A stretch of DNA of 64,000 bases from Flammeovirga yaeyamensis. Lineage in GTDB: Bacteria > Bacteroidota > Bacteroidia > Cytophagales > Flammeovirgaceae. The notes below the pieces were generated by a model that was given only the letters and a program-made list of their open reading frames with translations, was not told the origin of the DNA and did no database searches. Shown piece after piece: positions 18,249-27,668 of this stretch. A program made the position numbers and the translations under genes. The stretch is taken from contig NZ_CP076132.1 in assembly GCF_018736045.1 (NCBI RefSeq), positions 4,804,501-4,868,500 on the forward strand. The letters are read 5' to 3'. Within the stretch, counting starts at the first letter, position 1, and the number at the start of each line of letters is the position of its first letter.

Positions 18249-18874
18249 AGATCCAACAAATATTCCACAAGAACATAAACGTTCGTATAAGGTTCTCTTT
18301 CATGAAATTTTAGATGAGAGAGAACTCCTCTTTCAAATACTTCTTCCATTTTTCTCGCTCTATTTATAGCCAAAGGTGTGGTCTCTTTTAACTGTTGATA
18401 GTTCTTCCCGTTCTTATGATACCTCGGCACATAATTCTGTTGAATATGTTTGATGACATTCCCACATTTTAAAAAGTGTTTGTTGACATCAAGGTCTTCG
18501 TAATGAAGCAAGAACCATATTTCAAAACATATATTTGATATGATCACTCGGATATCATTTTCCCCTGCCATCAATATCACTTCTTCGATATGTTTGTGGT
18601 AATCTCGATCAAAAACCAGCCATATGGTTTCATAAGGATTTCCTTTGGTAAGTGCTCTTTTCTTTTTGATAATGGCTTCTCTCACCAATCCTAATGGAGA
18701 ATGACTTTTTGGTTGATATACTTCTACATCAACAGCCGTTAAATACCGTTTTTTTGAGGCATCCTGCTTTAAACTATTAAAATAGTTTGGCTCTGTTTTC
18801 GCTCCCTCGCAGAGGATCAAAACTCTTTGCCTTAATGCTCTGGTTTTATCTCTTCTCCTATTCCTCATTATCAC
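18245..18874 (-). CDS. RloB-family protein, AbiLii-like TOPRIM nuclease partner
   Basis: 209 aa. N-terminal RVLILCEGAKTEPNYFNSL with E23, then LVFDRDYHK with D89 and D91: the E and DxD acidic set of TOPRIM-type catalytic centres. The middle region ICFEIWFLLHYED is typical of RloB. Overlaps the upstream ATPase gene by 17 bp, so the two are translationally coupled. RloA/RloB pairs correspond to the AbiL type of abortive-infection phage defence. An alternative start (third codon) lies at 18868. The defence role is inferred from family pairing. Confidence 0.87.
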   Translation of the reverse strand: MIMRNRRRDKTRALRQRVLILCEGAKTEPNYFNSLKQDASKKRYLTAVDVEVYQPKSHSPLGLVREAIIKKKRALTKGNPYETIWLVFDRDYHKHIEEVILMAGENDIRVIISNICFEIWFLLHYEDLDVNKHFLKCGNVIKHIQQNYVPRYHKNGKNYQQLKETTPLAINRARKMEEVFERGVLSHLKFHEREPYTNVYVLVEYLLDL

Positions 18875-20144
18875 CTCCTACATTAAAATCGAAATCCAAA
18901 CCAAACGGATTAATTGCTGGCGTACCTCCAAATTTTCCGGTTAAATACCATTCCTCCAAAGGCAATTCTTTCTTTAAATTGGGTACATCAGAAACAGATG
19001 ATATTTCAGTAATCCCTTCCTCTGATCTCTCTGAAATGAAAACCTGATCAAAACGAAATAAGTCGTTATTTAATAAAGAAGCATCATGGGTAGAAAAAAT
19101 CAACTGAGCCCTTTTTGGATTCGTTCTTGGATTATGAAACAGCTTGATCAATGCTCTTGTTAAGTGAGGATGCATACTCTGATCCAACTCGTCTATAGCC
19201 AATGTGTCCCCAGCTTCTAATACTCTTAAAATTAATCCTCCTAAAGCCACTAGTTTTCTTGTGCCTATGGATTCCTCTTTTAAATCAAATAATATGGGTT
19301 GATCGTCTTCTGAATCTTCTGAATGATGTATTGTTTTAATCTGAAACCTTCTCCTACCTTCAAATAGTCCCATCATTTCCGAATCTTCCTGAACAACATC
19401 AATTCCTTTAATACCGGTATCAGCATTATTGACCAATTGGGTTAAATTATTGAGGAATCTTCCTGTTTCGTCGTTATTAATATGCTTGGCAATACCTTGC
19501 AAGAGGGCATCATCGTACACTGATTTATATAAAATATAAGCTCTTAAATGACTTTTAAAAAAGCCCCAAGGTGCTTCTAATTGCTGTAAACCTAATTGGG
19601 CACCTTTAGCCAATAGTAACTGATAGGGCATCACATGACGGGCAATCGACTGCTTATCGCCCTTCATTTTTTTACCAAAAACAACAGGCATATTTTCAGT
19701 TCTCTCAAACAATTTGACCCTTCTTTGTTTTGGATAGGAATACAATGCTTCTCTTGTGATACTTTCGGCATCCCTAGATAGTTCATATTCGTATTGAACG
19801 CCGTCTAAGGCGATAAATCGGATATAAAATTCTGTGGGCAGTTCTCTTGATAATCGATCTAATCTGAAAGGAACATAGGCTTTTGCTCCTTCTCCAATGG
19901 CACTATCATGACCTTCCTGAACCATCACAGATAGTGCTTCTAACGCTCTTAATAAATTACTTTTTCCTGATGCATTTGCCCCAAAAACAACTGCTGAAGC
20001 TAATGTTTCTGTCTGTGGGTAATTTTTATGCATCAGCAACCTGTTCTCACATGTGTGTTTTCTTACTCTTGAGGAAGGTAATAGCGATAGTACTTGTTCG
20101 TTTTTGATTGACCTAAAGTTGGTCACAGAAAATTCGATTAACAT
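18858..20144 (-). CDS. AAA/ABC-type ATPase, RloA/AbiLi-like
   Basis: 428 aa. Begins MLIEFSVTNFRSIKNEQVLSL, the usual opening of OLD/RecF-like defence ATPases. Walker A is GANASGKS at residues 55-62, Walker B is TLAIDELDQSMHP, and a switch histidine sits in IFSTHDASLL. Upstream of and overlapping rloB, the order of AbiL/RloAB modules. It probably senses infection or DNA ends and controls RloB. The gene lies between miaB and DUF4112 with its own upstream hairpin, so it looks like a self-contained cassette between housekeeping genes. Confidence 0.88.
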   Translation of the reverse strand: MLIEFSVTNFRSIKNEQVLSLLPSSRVRKHTCENRLLMHKNYPQTETLASAVVFGANASGKSNLLRALEALSVMVQEGHDSAIGEGAKAYVPFRLDRLSRELPTEFYIRFIALDGVQYEYELSRDAESITREALYSYPKQRRVKLFERTENMPVVFGKKMKGDKQSIARHVMPYQLLLAKGAQLGLQQLEAPWGFFKSHLRAYILYKSVYDDALLQGIAKHINNDETGRFLNNLTQLVNNADTGIKGIDVVQEDSEMMGLFEGRRRFQIKTIHHSEDSEDDQPILFDLKEESIGTRKLVALGGLILRVLEAGDTLAIDELDQSMHPHLTRALIKLFHNPRTNPKRAQLIFSTHDASLLNNDLFRFDQVFISERSEEGITEISSVSDVPNLKKELPLEEWYLTGKFGGTPAINPFGLDFDFNVGGDNEE

Positions 20145-20185
20145 ATGTCTCTAGGGTTGTTGATATGCTTCATCGAATATACAAA

Positions 20186-20244
20186 AAATAAAGGGGATTG
20201 TTATTGAGTTCACGATATCAACCATGCCCCCAACAACAATCCCC
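20186..20244 (-). terminator. Terminator between miaB and RloA gene
   Basis: GGGGATTGTT at 20193-20202 and AACAATCCCC at 20235-20244 form a perfect 10-bp stem. A-rich DNA at 20182-20192 gives a T-run for the minus-strand miaB transcript. Confidence 0.8.
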
Positions 20245-20263
20245 AATAACTCGAGAGTGCTCT

Positions 20264-21736
20264 TTAGACTAATTCACCTAATAAAGTACCACCCGTACAA
20301 TCGTGAACTTTCACCATTGCATAAGTGCCAATTTGAGCATCTCCTTTAGGGAAAACGATCACCTTATTGGCTGAGTTTCTACCTTGGAAATGTTCGTTCG
20401 AACGTTTAGAATAACCTTCGATCAATACTTTTTGCGTCTGACCAACATTCAGTGCATTACGCTCAGCAGCGTGCTGACGTTGTAATGTTACGACTTCTTG
20501 AAGACGACGTTTTTTCACTTCCAATGGAATATCGTCTTCTAGTTTTTTCTCTGCTAAAGTACCCGGACGTTCCGAATAGAAGAACATGTAACTGAAATCG
20601 AATTTTACATATTCCATTAACGATAAAGTATCTTGGTGTTCTTCTTCTGTTTCAGAACAGAAACCTGTAATCATATCAGAAGAGACACCACATTCGTCGC
20701 CGAATATTTCTCTAATTTTATCGATTCTATTGATGTACCATTCTCTTGTATAGGTACGGTTCATCAAATCCAATACTCTTGTGTTACCCGACTGTACCGG
20801 AAGGTGAATAAACTTACAGATGTTTTCATACTTCTTCATTGTATAAAGTACCTCATCTGTAATATCCTTAGGGTGAGATGTCGAGAAACGAACACGTAGA
20901 TCTGGAGAAACTTGTGCAACCATTTCTAATAGGTTGGCAAAGTTCACTACCTCTTCTATTTCGTCGGTTTTCTCTTTCTTCTCTAATCGAGCTTTATTAT
21001 TTTCTTCGTCCGACCATTTGTAAGAATCAACATTCTGACCTAACAGTGTTACTTCTTTATATCCTTGATCGAACAATTCTTGTGCTTCTTTTACAATAGA
21101 ATGCGGATCTCTAGAACGTTCTCTACCTCTAGTAAATGGCACCACGCAGAAAGTACACATGTTGTCGCAACCTCTCATAATAGAGATCATTGCAGTAATA
21201 CCATTCGAGTTTAGACGTACTGGAGCAATATCAGCGTATGTTTCGTCTCTCGACAAGAATACGTTGACACCTTTATCGCCTTCATCTACATCGCCCACTA
21301 ACTTTGGAAGGTCACGGTAAGAATCGGGTCCAGCCACGATATCTACCATTTTCTCTTCTTCTAAAAGCTGTGTTTTCAAACGTTCGGCCATACAACCAAG
21401 AACACCGATAATCATACCCGGCTTTCTTTTCTTGATTTTATTAAAAACCGTCAGTCTTTTTCTTACCGTTTGTTCTGCTTTTTCACGAATAGAACACGTA
21501 TTTAAGAAAACAAGATCTGCTTCCTCTACATCCTTTGTGGTACCAAAGTTATTCTCTTGCATTACTGAAGCCACAATCTCCGAATCAGAGAAGTTCATTT
21601 GACAACCGTAACTCTCGATGTAAAGTTTTCGCTGACCTTCTTTGGCCGTATCTTCTGTGACTTTTACCTCACAAGAGACCGCTTTTTGATCAATATCATC
21701 TCCTACAAGATTGATATCCTTAATTAAATCGCTCAT
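20264..21736 (-). CDS. miaB: tRNA-2-methylthio-N6-dimethylallyladenosine synthase
   Basis: 490-aa radical SAM methylthiotransferase modifying A37 of tRNAs that read UNN codons. UPF0004 domain cysteines C45 (SYGCQMN), C81 (NTCSIRE) and C115 (LGCMAER) hold one Fe-S cluster; C190, C194 and C197 ([10 protein letters not shown]) hold the radical SAM cluster. The C-terminal TRAM region ends in [11 protein letters not shown]. The N-terminus is about 35 residues longer than the E. coli enzyme. It has its own promoter and terminator. Confidence 0.97.
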   Translation of the reverse strand: MSDLIKDINLVGDDIDQKAVSCEVKVTEDTAKEGQRKLYIESYGCQMNFSDSEIVASVMQENNFGTTKDVEEADLVFLNTCSIREKAEQTVRKRLTVFNKIKKRKPGMIIGVLGCMAERLKTQLLEEEKMVDIVAGPDSYRDLPKLVGDVDEGDKGVNVFLSRDETYADIAPVRLNSNGITAMISIMRGCDNMCTFCVVPFTRGRERSRDPHSIVKEAQELFDQGYKEVTLLGQNVDSYKWSDEENNKARLEKKEKTDEIEEVVNFANLLEMVAQVSPDLRVRFSTSHPKDITDEVLYTMKKYENICKFIHLPVQSGNTRVLDLMNRTYTREWYINRIDKIREIFGDECGVSSDMITGFCSETEEEHQDTLSLMEYVKFDFSYMFFYSERPGTLAEKKLEDDIPLEVKKRRLQEVVTLQRQHAAERNALNVGQTQKVLIEGYSKRSNEHFQGRNSANKVIVFPKGDAQIGTYAMVKVHDCTGGTLLGELV

Positions 21737-22219
21737 TACTTTAGGAATTTAAGACAGAAGGTTGAGGATTTTCAGTCCTCCTATTTCTGAGCTTAATGAT
21801 TCATTATTTGTTAAACGAGGACAATTCTTTTGATGCGTTCCGAATCGACATCAAATACTCGCCCTGCCAATAAGTGTTTGACTTGCAAAAGTAATACATC
21901 AAATAATAATCGGCAATAATGTTTAGAATTGATTGGTTTTCAAGCGTCTATCAAATAACTACTTCAGCAAGTTTGGCTCATTTATTATAGGTCTAAAATT
22001 CACCTAATTAAGGGGTATATTTGTCAATAAATGCGAATTGATGTAACCTTTTGATATGTACATACAATAAATTAGTTAACATTGATTAACGAGGTTGATA
22101 ATATAGTGTAAATTGAACAATTTGTGTATGCTTAACTATGATCTAAATAAATCGATCAAAGTCAATTATTATGAACCTCGAATTGACTTAAACTACTGAA
22201 TTTAAACTTTACTAATCAC
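21737..22219. other. Intergenic region miaB / DUF5916 gene
   Basis: No gene seen. It holds the miaB promoter (21886-21916), and TATATTTG at 22016-22023 matches the -7 consensus for the plus-strand gene without a clear -33 TTG. The stretch nearest the DUF5916 gene is AT-rich and has no SD-like sequence. Confidence 0.5.
21886..21916 (-). promoter_or_regulatory. miaB promoter
   Basis: On the minus strand TTG (21914-21916), 20 bp, then TACTTTTG (21886-21893): the Bacteroidota -33/-7 pattern. The -7 and spacing are identical to those at the rpmH promoter (62103-62133), and 13 bp around the -7 are shared. Leader about 140 nt. Confidence 0.72.
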
Positions 22220-24784
22220 TTGACTTCTATAAATAGAAACATATTATTATTGTGTGCGGTTATACTTCCAAATTTACTTCACGCACAATTACATAGGATG
22301 AACCTTCATGCATGGCCTACACATCATGCCCCAAAAGTGGATGGTGTTTTGGATGATGAGGTGTGGAAGGATCCTTTAAATATGACGAATCTGACCGCTA
22401 GTTTAAATGGGCATTACTTAAACGATGACGAGTCTAAAAAATATTACTATGAAGGTCATTTTACTCAAAACTGGCCAAATAACAACGAAAAATCGTCTCA
22501 AAAAACTAGGGTGCAAGTAGCTTATGATGATTACGCTATTTACATCATGGCACAAATGTATGATACAGCCCCAGATTCTATTCGTACCAATTTAGGTGGA
22601 CGTGATTCAGGATCGGGTGCTGCAGATTCTTTTATTGTTTCTTTTGATACTTATAACAAACAACAAGACTGTTTTGAGTTTGAAGTGACTGCCTCAGGAG
22701 TACAATCTGATAGAATTCGAGGTACCTCTGGTTGGGACGGCAACTGGAATGAAGTATGGTCTTCTGCTGTTCAAAAAAATGAAGAAGGATGGGCATGTGA
22801 AATTGCTATTCCTTATAGAGCTTTGAGAATGCCTAATGCTAAAGAACAAGTTTGGGGTATCAACTTTGGACGTGTCATTCGCAGATATAACGAAACTTCT
22901 TTTTGGAATAATGTTGATGCTGAAAAACAAGGTTACGTAAATCAGTTTGGCTCTTTAAGAGGATTATATGATATCAAACCTCCATTACGTTTAACGTTAT
23001 CTCCTTATGTAAGTAATGTTGTAGTGGGTAAGCAAGGTTCTTCTAAAGTAGCCAATACATTTTCTGGTGGAGCCGATCTAAAATTGGGCTTGGGACAAAG
23101 CTTTACATTAGATGTTAGTTTAGTTCCTGATTTTTCTCAAGTACAAGCAGATAACGAGGTACTCAACCTTTCTGCTTTTGAAGTTCGATTCGGTGAATTC
23201 CGAAACTTCTTCACTCAAGGCACTACGATATTCAACCGTTGGAATCAATTTTACTCAAGAAGGATTGGACAAAACCATAATGCTCCTTCTGATGACCTCC
23301 TGAGAGAAAACGAAGAGTACAGATATAAACCTACAGATGCACCTTTGATCAATTCTATCAAATTAACTGGTAGAACTGAAAAAGGCCTTGGGGTTGGTAT
23401 TCTTAATTCAGTTACCAATTCTACTTTTGGTATTATAGAAGATACATTATCAGGTACAACAAGAACTGTTGATGCCGATCCTGTCACCAACTTTAATATT
23501 CTGGCTATCGATCAGAACCTTCCTAATAACTCAACTATTGGTGTTATCAATACAAACGTTTATAGAGGTGAAGGATACAAAAATTCCAATGTCACAACGG
23601 CACATACGAATTTATACGATAGAAATAATCGTTTTCAATTTAGAGCTATGGGTGCTTTAAGTCAGGAATTCTTTGCTGATGAAGTGAATGAACAAGGTGT
23701 TACTACAGAAAATGCACATACAGTGTTAGGACATCGATTTGATATCGCACATGCTAAAGTTTCTGGTAATTGGAGATATTGGCTATCTACAAATGTGGAG
23801 TCAGATACATACAATCCGAATGACTTAGGCTTTAATGGATCGAACAACGCCATTAACTTCCGTGCAAATACCCAATGGAATCAGTTTAAAGCCAGAGGCA
23901 TTTATCAAAGATTTTGGGGTAGAATAGGTTACGACGAAGATTATTTATACAACCCTCAAGTTTTTACAAAAAGACGTGTTTGGGTAGATGGTGATATGCT
24001 TTTCAAGAACTTTTGGAGTGTTTATGCCAACGCCTCAATTACTCCAGGTATGAGTTACGATTACTTTGATCCTAGAGAAGAAGGGTACCGTTTTAAACGT
24101 TATCAATCTCATGATGCCGGCGTGACAGTAAGTTCAAACGGTAGTAAAAAATATTCTATCAGTATTAGAGCCTCTGTATGGCAAAGACCAGAGTTTAATC
24201 AGCTTGATGATTATTACAGATATGGACAAACATATAGAGTAAATGATAAACTCGATCTGAATCATCAAATTTCTTGGAATAAGCAGAGAAATGAAAAAGG
24301 GTATGCCACTACATTAAAAGATGAAAACGATGATGTAGAATCTGTTATTTATGGCGACCGTGAAGTAAAGACTTTAGAAAATAATTTCTGGACTTCTTAC
24401 ATCTTCAACCCTAAAATGTTCTTGACTTTTAGATTGAGACATTACTGGAGAAGAGTAAATTATAACCACTTCTACGACTTATCGAAAGAAGGAGATTTAT
24501 TCCCTACCGAATACGATGACATCAATGAAGATGGAGAAAAAGAACACGATGCCAACTACAACAACTTTAATGTTGAACTTACTTATAGCTGGGAGTTCTT
24601 GCCAGGTAGTTTCGTTACTGCGATGTGGAGAAATCAGTTAGGTCATAATACACACAACTCTCATTATAATTTCAGAGAGAACATCGACGAACTTTGGAAA
24701 GAACCTCAAGTAAATACTTTGTCAGTAAGATTAATGTATTTCTTGGATTACCAACAGGTGAAGAAAGGATTAAAGAGAATGTAA
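22220..24784 (+). CDS. DUF5916 outer-membrane protein with CBM9-like domain
   Basis: 854 aa from a TTG start. No in-frame ATG lies between the upstream stop (22184) and the signal peptide SINRNILLLCAVILPNLLHAQ; the first ATG (residue 27) would remove that peptide. A CBM9-like beta-sandwich (APKVDGVLDDEVWKD onward, about residues 35-225) is followed by a long DUF5916 barrel region rich in aromatic strands (SLVPDFSQVQADNEVLNLSAFEVRF). Family role unclear; proposed to be glycan- or peptide-linked outer-membrane proteins. Monocistronic. Confidence 0.88.
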   Translation: MTSINRNILLLCAVILPNLLHAQLHRMNLHAWPTHHAPKVDGVLDDEVWKDPLNMTNLTASLNGHYLNDDESKKYYYEGHFTQNWPNNNEKSSQKTRVQVAYDDYAIYIMAQMYDTAPDSIRTNLGGRDSGSGAADSFIVSFDTYNKQQDCFEFEVTASGVQSDRIRGTSGWDGNWNEVWSSAVQKNEEGWACEIAIPYRALRMPNAKEQVWGINFGRVIRRYNETSFWNNVDAEKQGYVNQFGSLRGLYDIKPPLRLTLSPYVSNVVVGKQGSSKVANTFSGGADLKLGLGQSFTLDVSLVPDFSQVQADNEVLNLSAFEVRFGEFRNFFTQGTTIFNRWNQFYSRRIGQNHNAPSDDLLRENEEYRYKPTDAPLINSIKLTGRTEKGLGVGILNSVTNSTFGIIEDTLSGTTRTVDADPVTNFNILAIDQNLPNNSTIGVINTNVYRGEGYKNSNVTTAHTNLYDRNNRFQFRAMGALSQEFFADEVNEQGVTTENAHTVLGHRFDIAHAKVSGNWRYWLSTNVESDTYNPNDLGFNGSNNAINFRANTQWNQFKARGIYQRFWGRIGYDEDYLYNPQVFTKRRVWVDGDMLFKNFWSVYANASITPGMSYDYFDPREEGYRFKRYQSHDAGVTVSSNGSKKYSISIRASVWQRPEFNQLDDYYRYGQTYRVNDKLDLNHQISWNKQRNEKGYATTLKDENDDVESVIYGDREVKTLENNFWTSYIFNPKMFLTFRLRHYWRRVNYNHFYDLSKEGDLFPTEYDDINEDGEKEHDANYNNFNVELTYSWEFLPGSFVTAMWRNQLGHNTHNSHYNFRENIDELWKEPQVNTLSVRLMYFLDYQQVKKGLKRM

Positions 24785-24808
24785 TTTTATCGCGTAAAAT
24801 TATATACA

Positions 24809-24843
24809 CAACAGCCTCAGATTTCTCTGAGGCTGTTTTTTTT
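24809..24843. terminator. Bidirectional terminator
   Basis: ACAGCCTCAG at 24811-24820 and CTGAGGCTGT at 24827-24836 followed by an 8-T run. It ends the DUF5916 gene, and in reverse may end the convergent sulfatase operon. Confidence 0.92.
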
Positions 24844-26215
24844 ACTCTACTGGTAACTTTAGATAAAAATTATCATCAGATGATTCAATCCATTCTCTCA
24901 AGTATGCCCTATGTCTATTTAATTGTTTAGTATAATTGGCATCTTTTGATAGGTTTTTCAATTCTCCAGGGTCATTTTTGATATCAAATAATTGCTCTCT
25001 ATTTTCCCCTTTATCAAATATGAAATACTTATAATCTTCTGAAACAACCATTCTACCTATATAAGGAGTTTTATCTTCATTAGTAAAACCTGGCTGAATC
25101 ATTTCTGAAATAACATAATCTCTATTGATCATTTCATTAGTATCGATCACTTTTGATAAGTCTTTTCCCAATCGATCTTCAGCATCAATTTCTGCTAATG
25201 AACAAATAGTAGTATATAGATCTAAACCACTATTTACCAATGTCTTTTTATCTATTATTCCTTTTTTAATTTTCCCTTTCCATGAAATTATAAAAGGGAC
25301 ATTAATAGATTCTTCATAAAATGTCATTTTTTGATTCCACTGATGTGCGGCATGACCGTCTCCATGATCTGCTGTATAGAAGATAATAGTATTATCTAAC
25401 TTGCCCTCCTTTTCTAGTGTATTCACTAAATTATAAACATGACGATCTACCATTTCTACTAATCGATCATAACCATACATATACTGTCTCCATTCTTTTT
25501 CTTTCCAATAGGCAACAGGATGTTTTCTGTACATTTTCATGTCGGTGGAATCTGGACTTCGTCGAACGTAAAAACCTTCAGCTTCATCCTTAGGGATTTC
25601 AAAATTATCAGGTAATGGAGGACATTGATCTAAAGGAACATTATGATTCACAGGTTCATCGTGATATTTATCTTTTAGATTTGATATTTTCCTAGCTAAC
25701 CCACAACAATCGTGAGGATTAAGGTAAGAAGTCACCATAAAAAATGGCTTATTGTGTTTCTTTTTCACAAAGTTCACCGATAAATTTTGAGTTTCTTTAT
25801 CTCTTCTAGAATCTTTATAAGTATCGAAACCATGCCACTCTTCTGTTGATTTCATTTTAGTAGATGCTACATGCCATTTCCCAAAAAAGGCTGTCTCATA
25901 CCCATTGTTTTTCATTTTATGACCTATCGATTCATAAGATGTGGTCATTTCAGAACTTTTACTTGGCATTACACCAGTGATCATTGCTGCTCTTGATGCC
26001 ATACAAACTGGGTAAGCACAGTATCCTCTTGTAAATGTTACTCCATGATCTGCCAATTTATCAATTCCAGGAGTATTTAAATATGGATACCCTGTTTGTG
26101 TCATAAATTTCCCAGAATGCTGATCTGTGATAATCACCAAAATATTAGGTTTATCCTGAGCAACTGAAAAAAATGGCAACAGTAATACTATAAATTGAAT
26201 TATTAATTTCTTCAT
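24842..26215 (-). CDS. S1-family sulfatase, C-M-A-S-R active site
   Basis: 457 aa with signal peptide (ends FFSVAQ). Alkaline-phosphatase fold: metal-binding ITDQH near residue 30, nucleophile region YPVCMASR with C71, FFGKWHV, and YTADHGDGHAAH. The usual formylglycine signature C-x-P-S-R reads C-M-A-S-R here, and the protein shares NPHDCCGLARKISN with the sulfatase module at 33527-39415, so the two belong to one subfamily. Last gene of the GH2 / GH50-like / sulfatase operon (12-bp gap). It probably desulfates oligosaccharides in the periplasm. Confidence 0.93.
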   Translation of the reverse strand: MKKLIIQFIVLLLPFFSVAQDKPNILVIITDQHSGKFMTQTGYPYLNTPGIDKLADHGVTFTRGYCAYPVCMASRAAMITGVMPSKSSEMTTSYESIGHKMKNNGYETAFFGKWHVASTKMKSTEEWHGFDTYKDSRRDKETQNLSVNFVKKKHNKPFFMVTSYLNPHDCCGLARKISNLKDKYHDEPVNHNVPLDQCPPLPDNFEIPKDEAEGFYVRRSPDSTDMKMYRKHPVAYWKEKEWRQYMYGYDRLVEMVDRHVYNLVNTLEKEGKLDNTIIFYTADHGDGHAAHQWNQKMTFYEESINVPFIISWKGKIKKGIIDKKTLVNSGLDLYTTICSLAEIDAEDRLGKDLSKVIDTNEMINRDYVISEMIQPGFTNEDKTPYIGRMVVSEDYKYFIFDKGENREQLFDIKNDPGELKNLSKDANYTKQLNRHRAYLREWIESSDDNFYLKLPVE

Positions 26216-26227
26216 TTCTTATCAGAT

Positions 26228-27658
26228 TCAAATGTTCGACTCTTGATCAAAAGATTGAATTAAGGCATATACTCTTTCATTCAAATCTTTCATTTTTATC
26301 ATTAGATCCTGATAAGGTTCATATTTATAATCAATAATTCCTTTATTAGAATCTGTATTTGATAATTCTGCATTTTTCATTGTTGGATCATTATCAATGT
26401 ATTTAAACCAATGCCAACCCACACAATTCTTGTTTTTCATTAGACCCAAAGTATAATTTTGGTAGAATAGACCTCTATCGTTTTGTGTCTTCACCACCCA
26501 TCCTGCTCCGGCATTATTAGGCAAACCAGTATCATCTGATTTAGTGTACCACTCTGTAATCATAAAAGGCTTTTGTGTCCACTTTTCCCAATCATTCATT
26601 TCCTCTTGTTTTGGTGTCCATCTGTGATAATAATTTACAGAAACGACATCAACATATTTTCCATAAGCTGTCATGAACGACTCGTTATTCTTTTCTGAGG
26701 TATATAATCTTATTCCCAAGATCAAATGGTTTGGGTCTACGGCTTTAATTGCATTTGTCACTACTTCCATGTAGGTAGAAATCGTATAGGCTAAGAATTG
26801 ATCTCTAATTGCATCATCAATTTCTCCTTTTGATATACTATTCTCTTCCAGCCAATTTTTTGCAGCAATATATCCTTCATCACTTGGATCATTTTTAAGA
26901 TATCCATCTAAAATATTTCGTTTAAATGGCATTTCATTATCAGTAAAATAACCTAAAAGATTATCGTCATTTTTGTATTTTGGTAATTCGTTTTTTACAA
27001 ACTCAAAACAAAATTCTTCGAACCCTTTGTCAAAAATAAATGGGGCATTGTTCGGGTACCCTAAATGACCAGGAACAGCATAAGTACCTCCTCTTTTTTT
27101 GCCATACTTCCCCATTAAACTAAGGTTTACAGTATAGGAAATATGTGTTCCTTTTTCTGAATTGTTCGTTTGGATCGCTTTATAATTAGACCAAGAACCC
27201 ATTCCATTAAAGCCATTTTGCCATAACAAATCTGCTGTTGCTTCCATCCAATTAGATGTGGTAGCATATAATGTTCTAAATGCTTCCTTATTTCTATCAG
27301 ATTTTCCTTTATTTATAGAATTAACAGCTTTATGAATATACTTATGGCCTAGCGGATCAATAATCCACCATCTTCCATCAATTTTTTGAGTTCTAAAATA
27401 ACCTGTAGATTCGAACTTTTGTTCTATTTCTCCTCCGTATTTATCTAACTTTGTTGTCTTTAGTTTATTTAAATCTAAATGATCCAAAGTTTGGGTATCC
27501 ATTAATTCCCAATCACCTAAATAAGAAGGCTGACCATTTCCAGGATAGATCTTTTTCCTTACTTCTACTTTAAAGGGTTCATCATGTACTTTTTTTTCAC
27601 AGCTAAAAAGTACATTGATAATTAGCAACCCAATACCCACTTTTAGTAATTGATTCAT
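26228..27658 (-). CDS. GH50-like glycoside hydrolase lipoprotein (clan GH-A)
   Basis: 476 aa from ATG at 27658; an upstream in-frame ATG would overlap the GH2 gene and precede the lipobox. Lipidation at C20 (NVLFSC). A TIM-barrel glycosidase resembling agarase-type GH50 enzymes. Candidate acid/base E242 in YFTDNEM and nucleophile E369 in FMITEW, separated by a YVDVVSVNYYHRW strand and followed by VGWHWFKYIDNDP. Paralogous to 39457-40794. Probably an exo- or endo-acting enzyme on galactan or glucuronate-containing oligosaccharides. The exact family needs a profile search. Confidence 0.78.
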   Translation of the reverse strand: MNQLLKVGIGLLIINVLFSCEKKVHDEPFKVEVRKKIYPGNGQPSYLGDWELMDTQTLDHLDLNKLKTTKLDKYGGEIEQKFESTGYFRTQKIDGRWWIIDPLGHKYIHKAVNSINKGKSDRNKEAFRTLYATTSNWMEATADLLWQNGFNGMGSWSNYKAIQTNNSEKGTHISYTVNLSLMGKYGKKRGGTYAVPGHLGYPNNAPFIFDKGFEEFCFEFVKNELPKYKNDDNLLGYFTDNEMPFKRNILDGYLKNDPSDEGYIAAKNWLEENSISKGEIDDAIRDQFLAYTISTYMEVVTNAIKAVDPNHLILGIRLYTSEKNNESFMTAYGKYVDVVSVNYYHRWTPKQEEMNDWEKWTQKPFMITEWYTKSDDTGLPNNAGAGWVVKTQNDRGLFYQNYTLGLMKNKNCVGWHWFKYIDNDPTMKNAELSNTDSNKGIIDYKYEPYQDLMIKMKDLNERVYALIQSFDQESNI

Positions 27659-27668
27659 TTTTTTAGCA

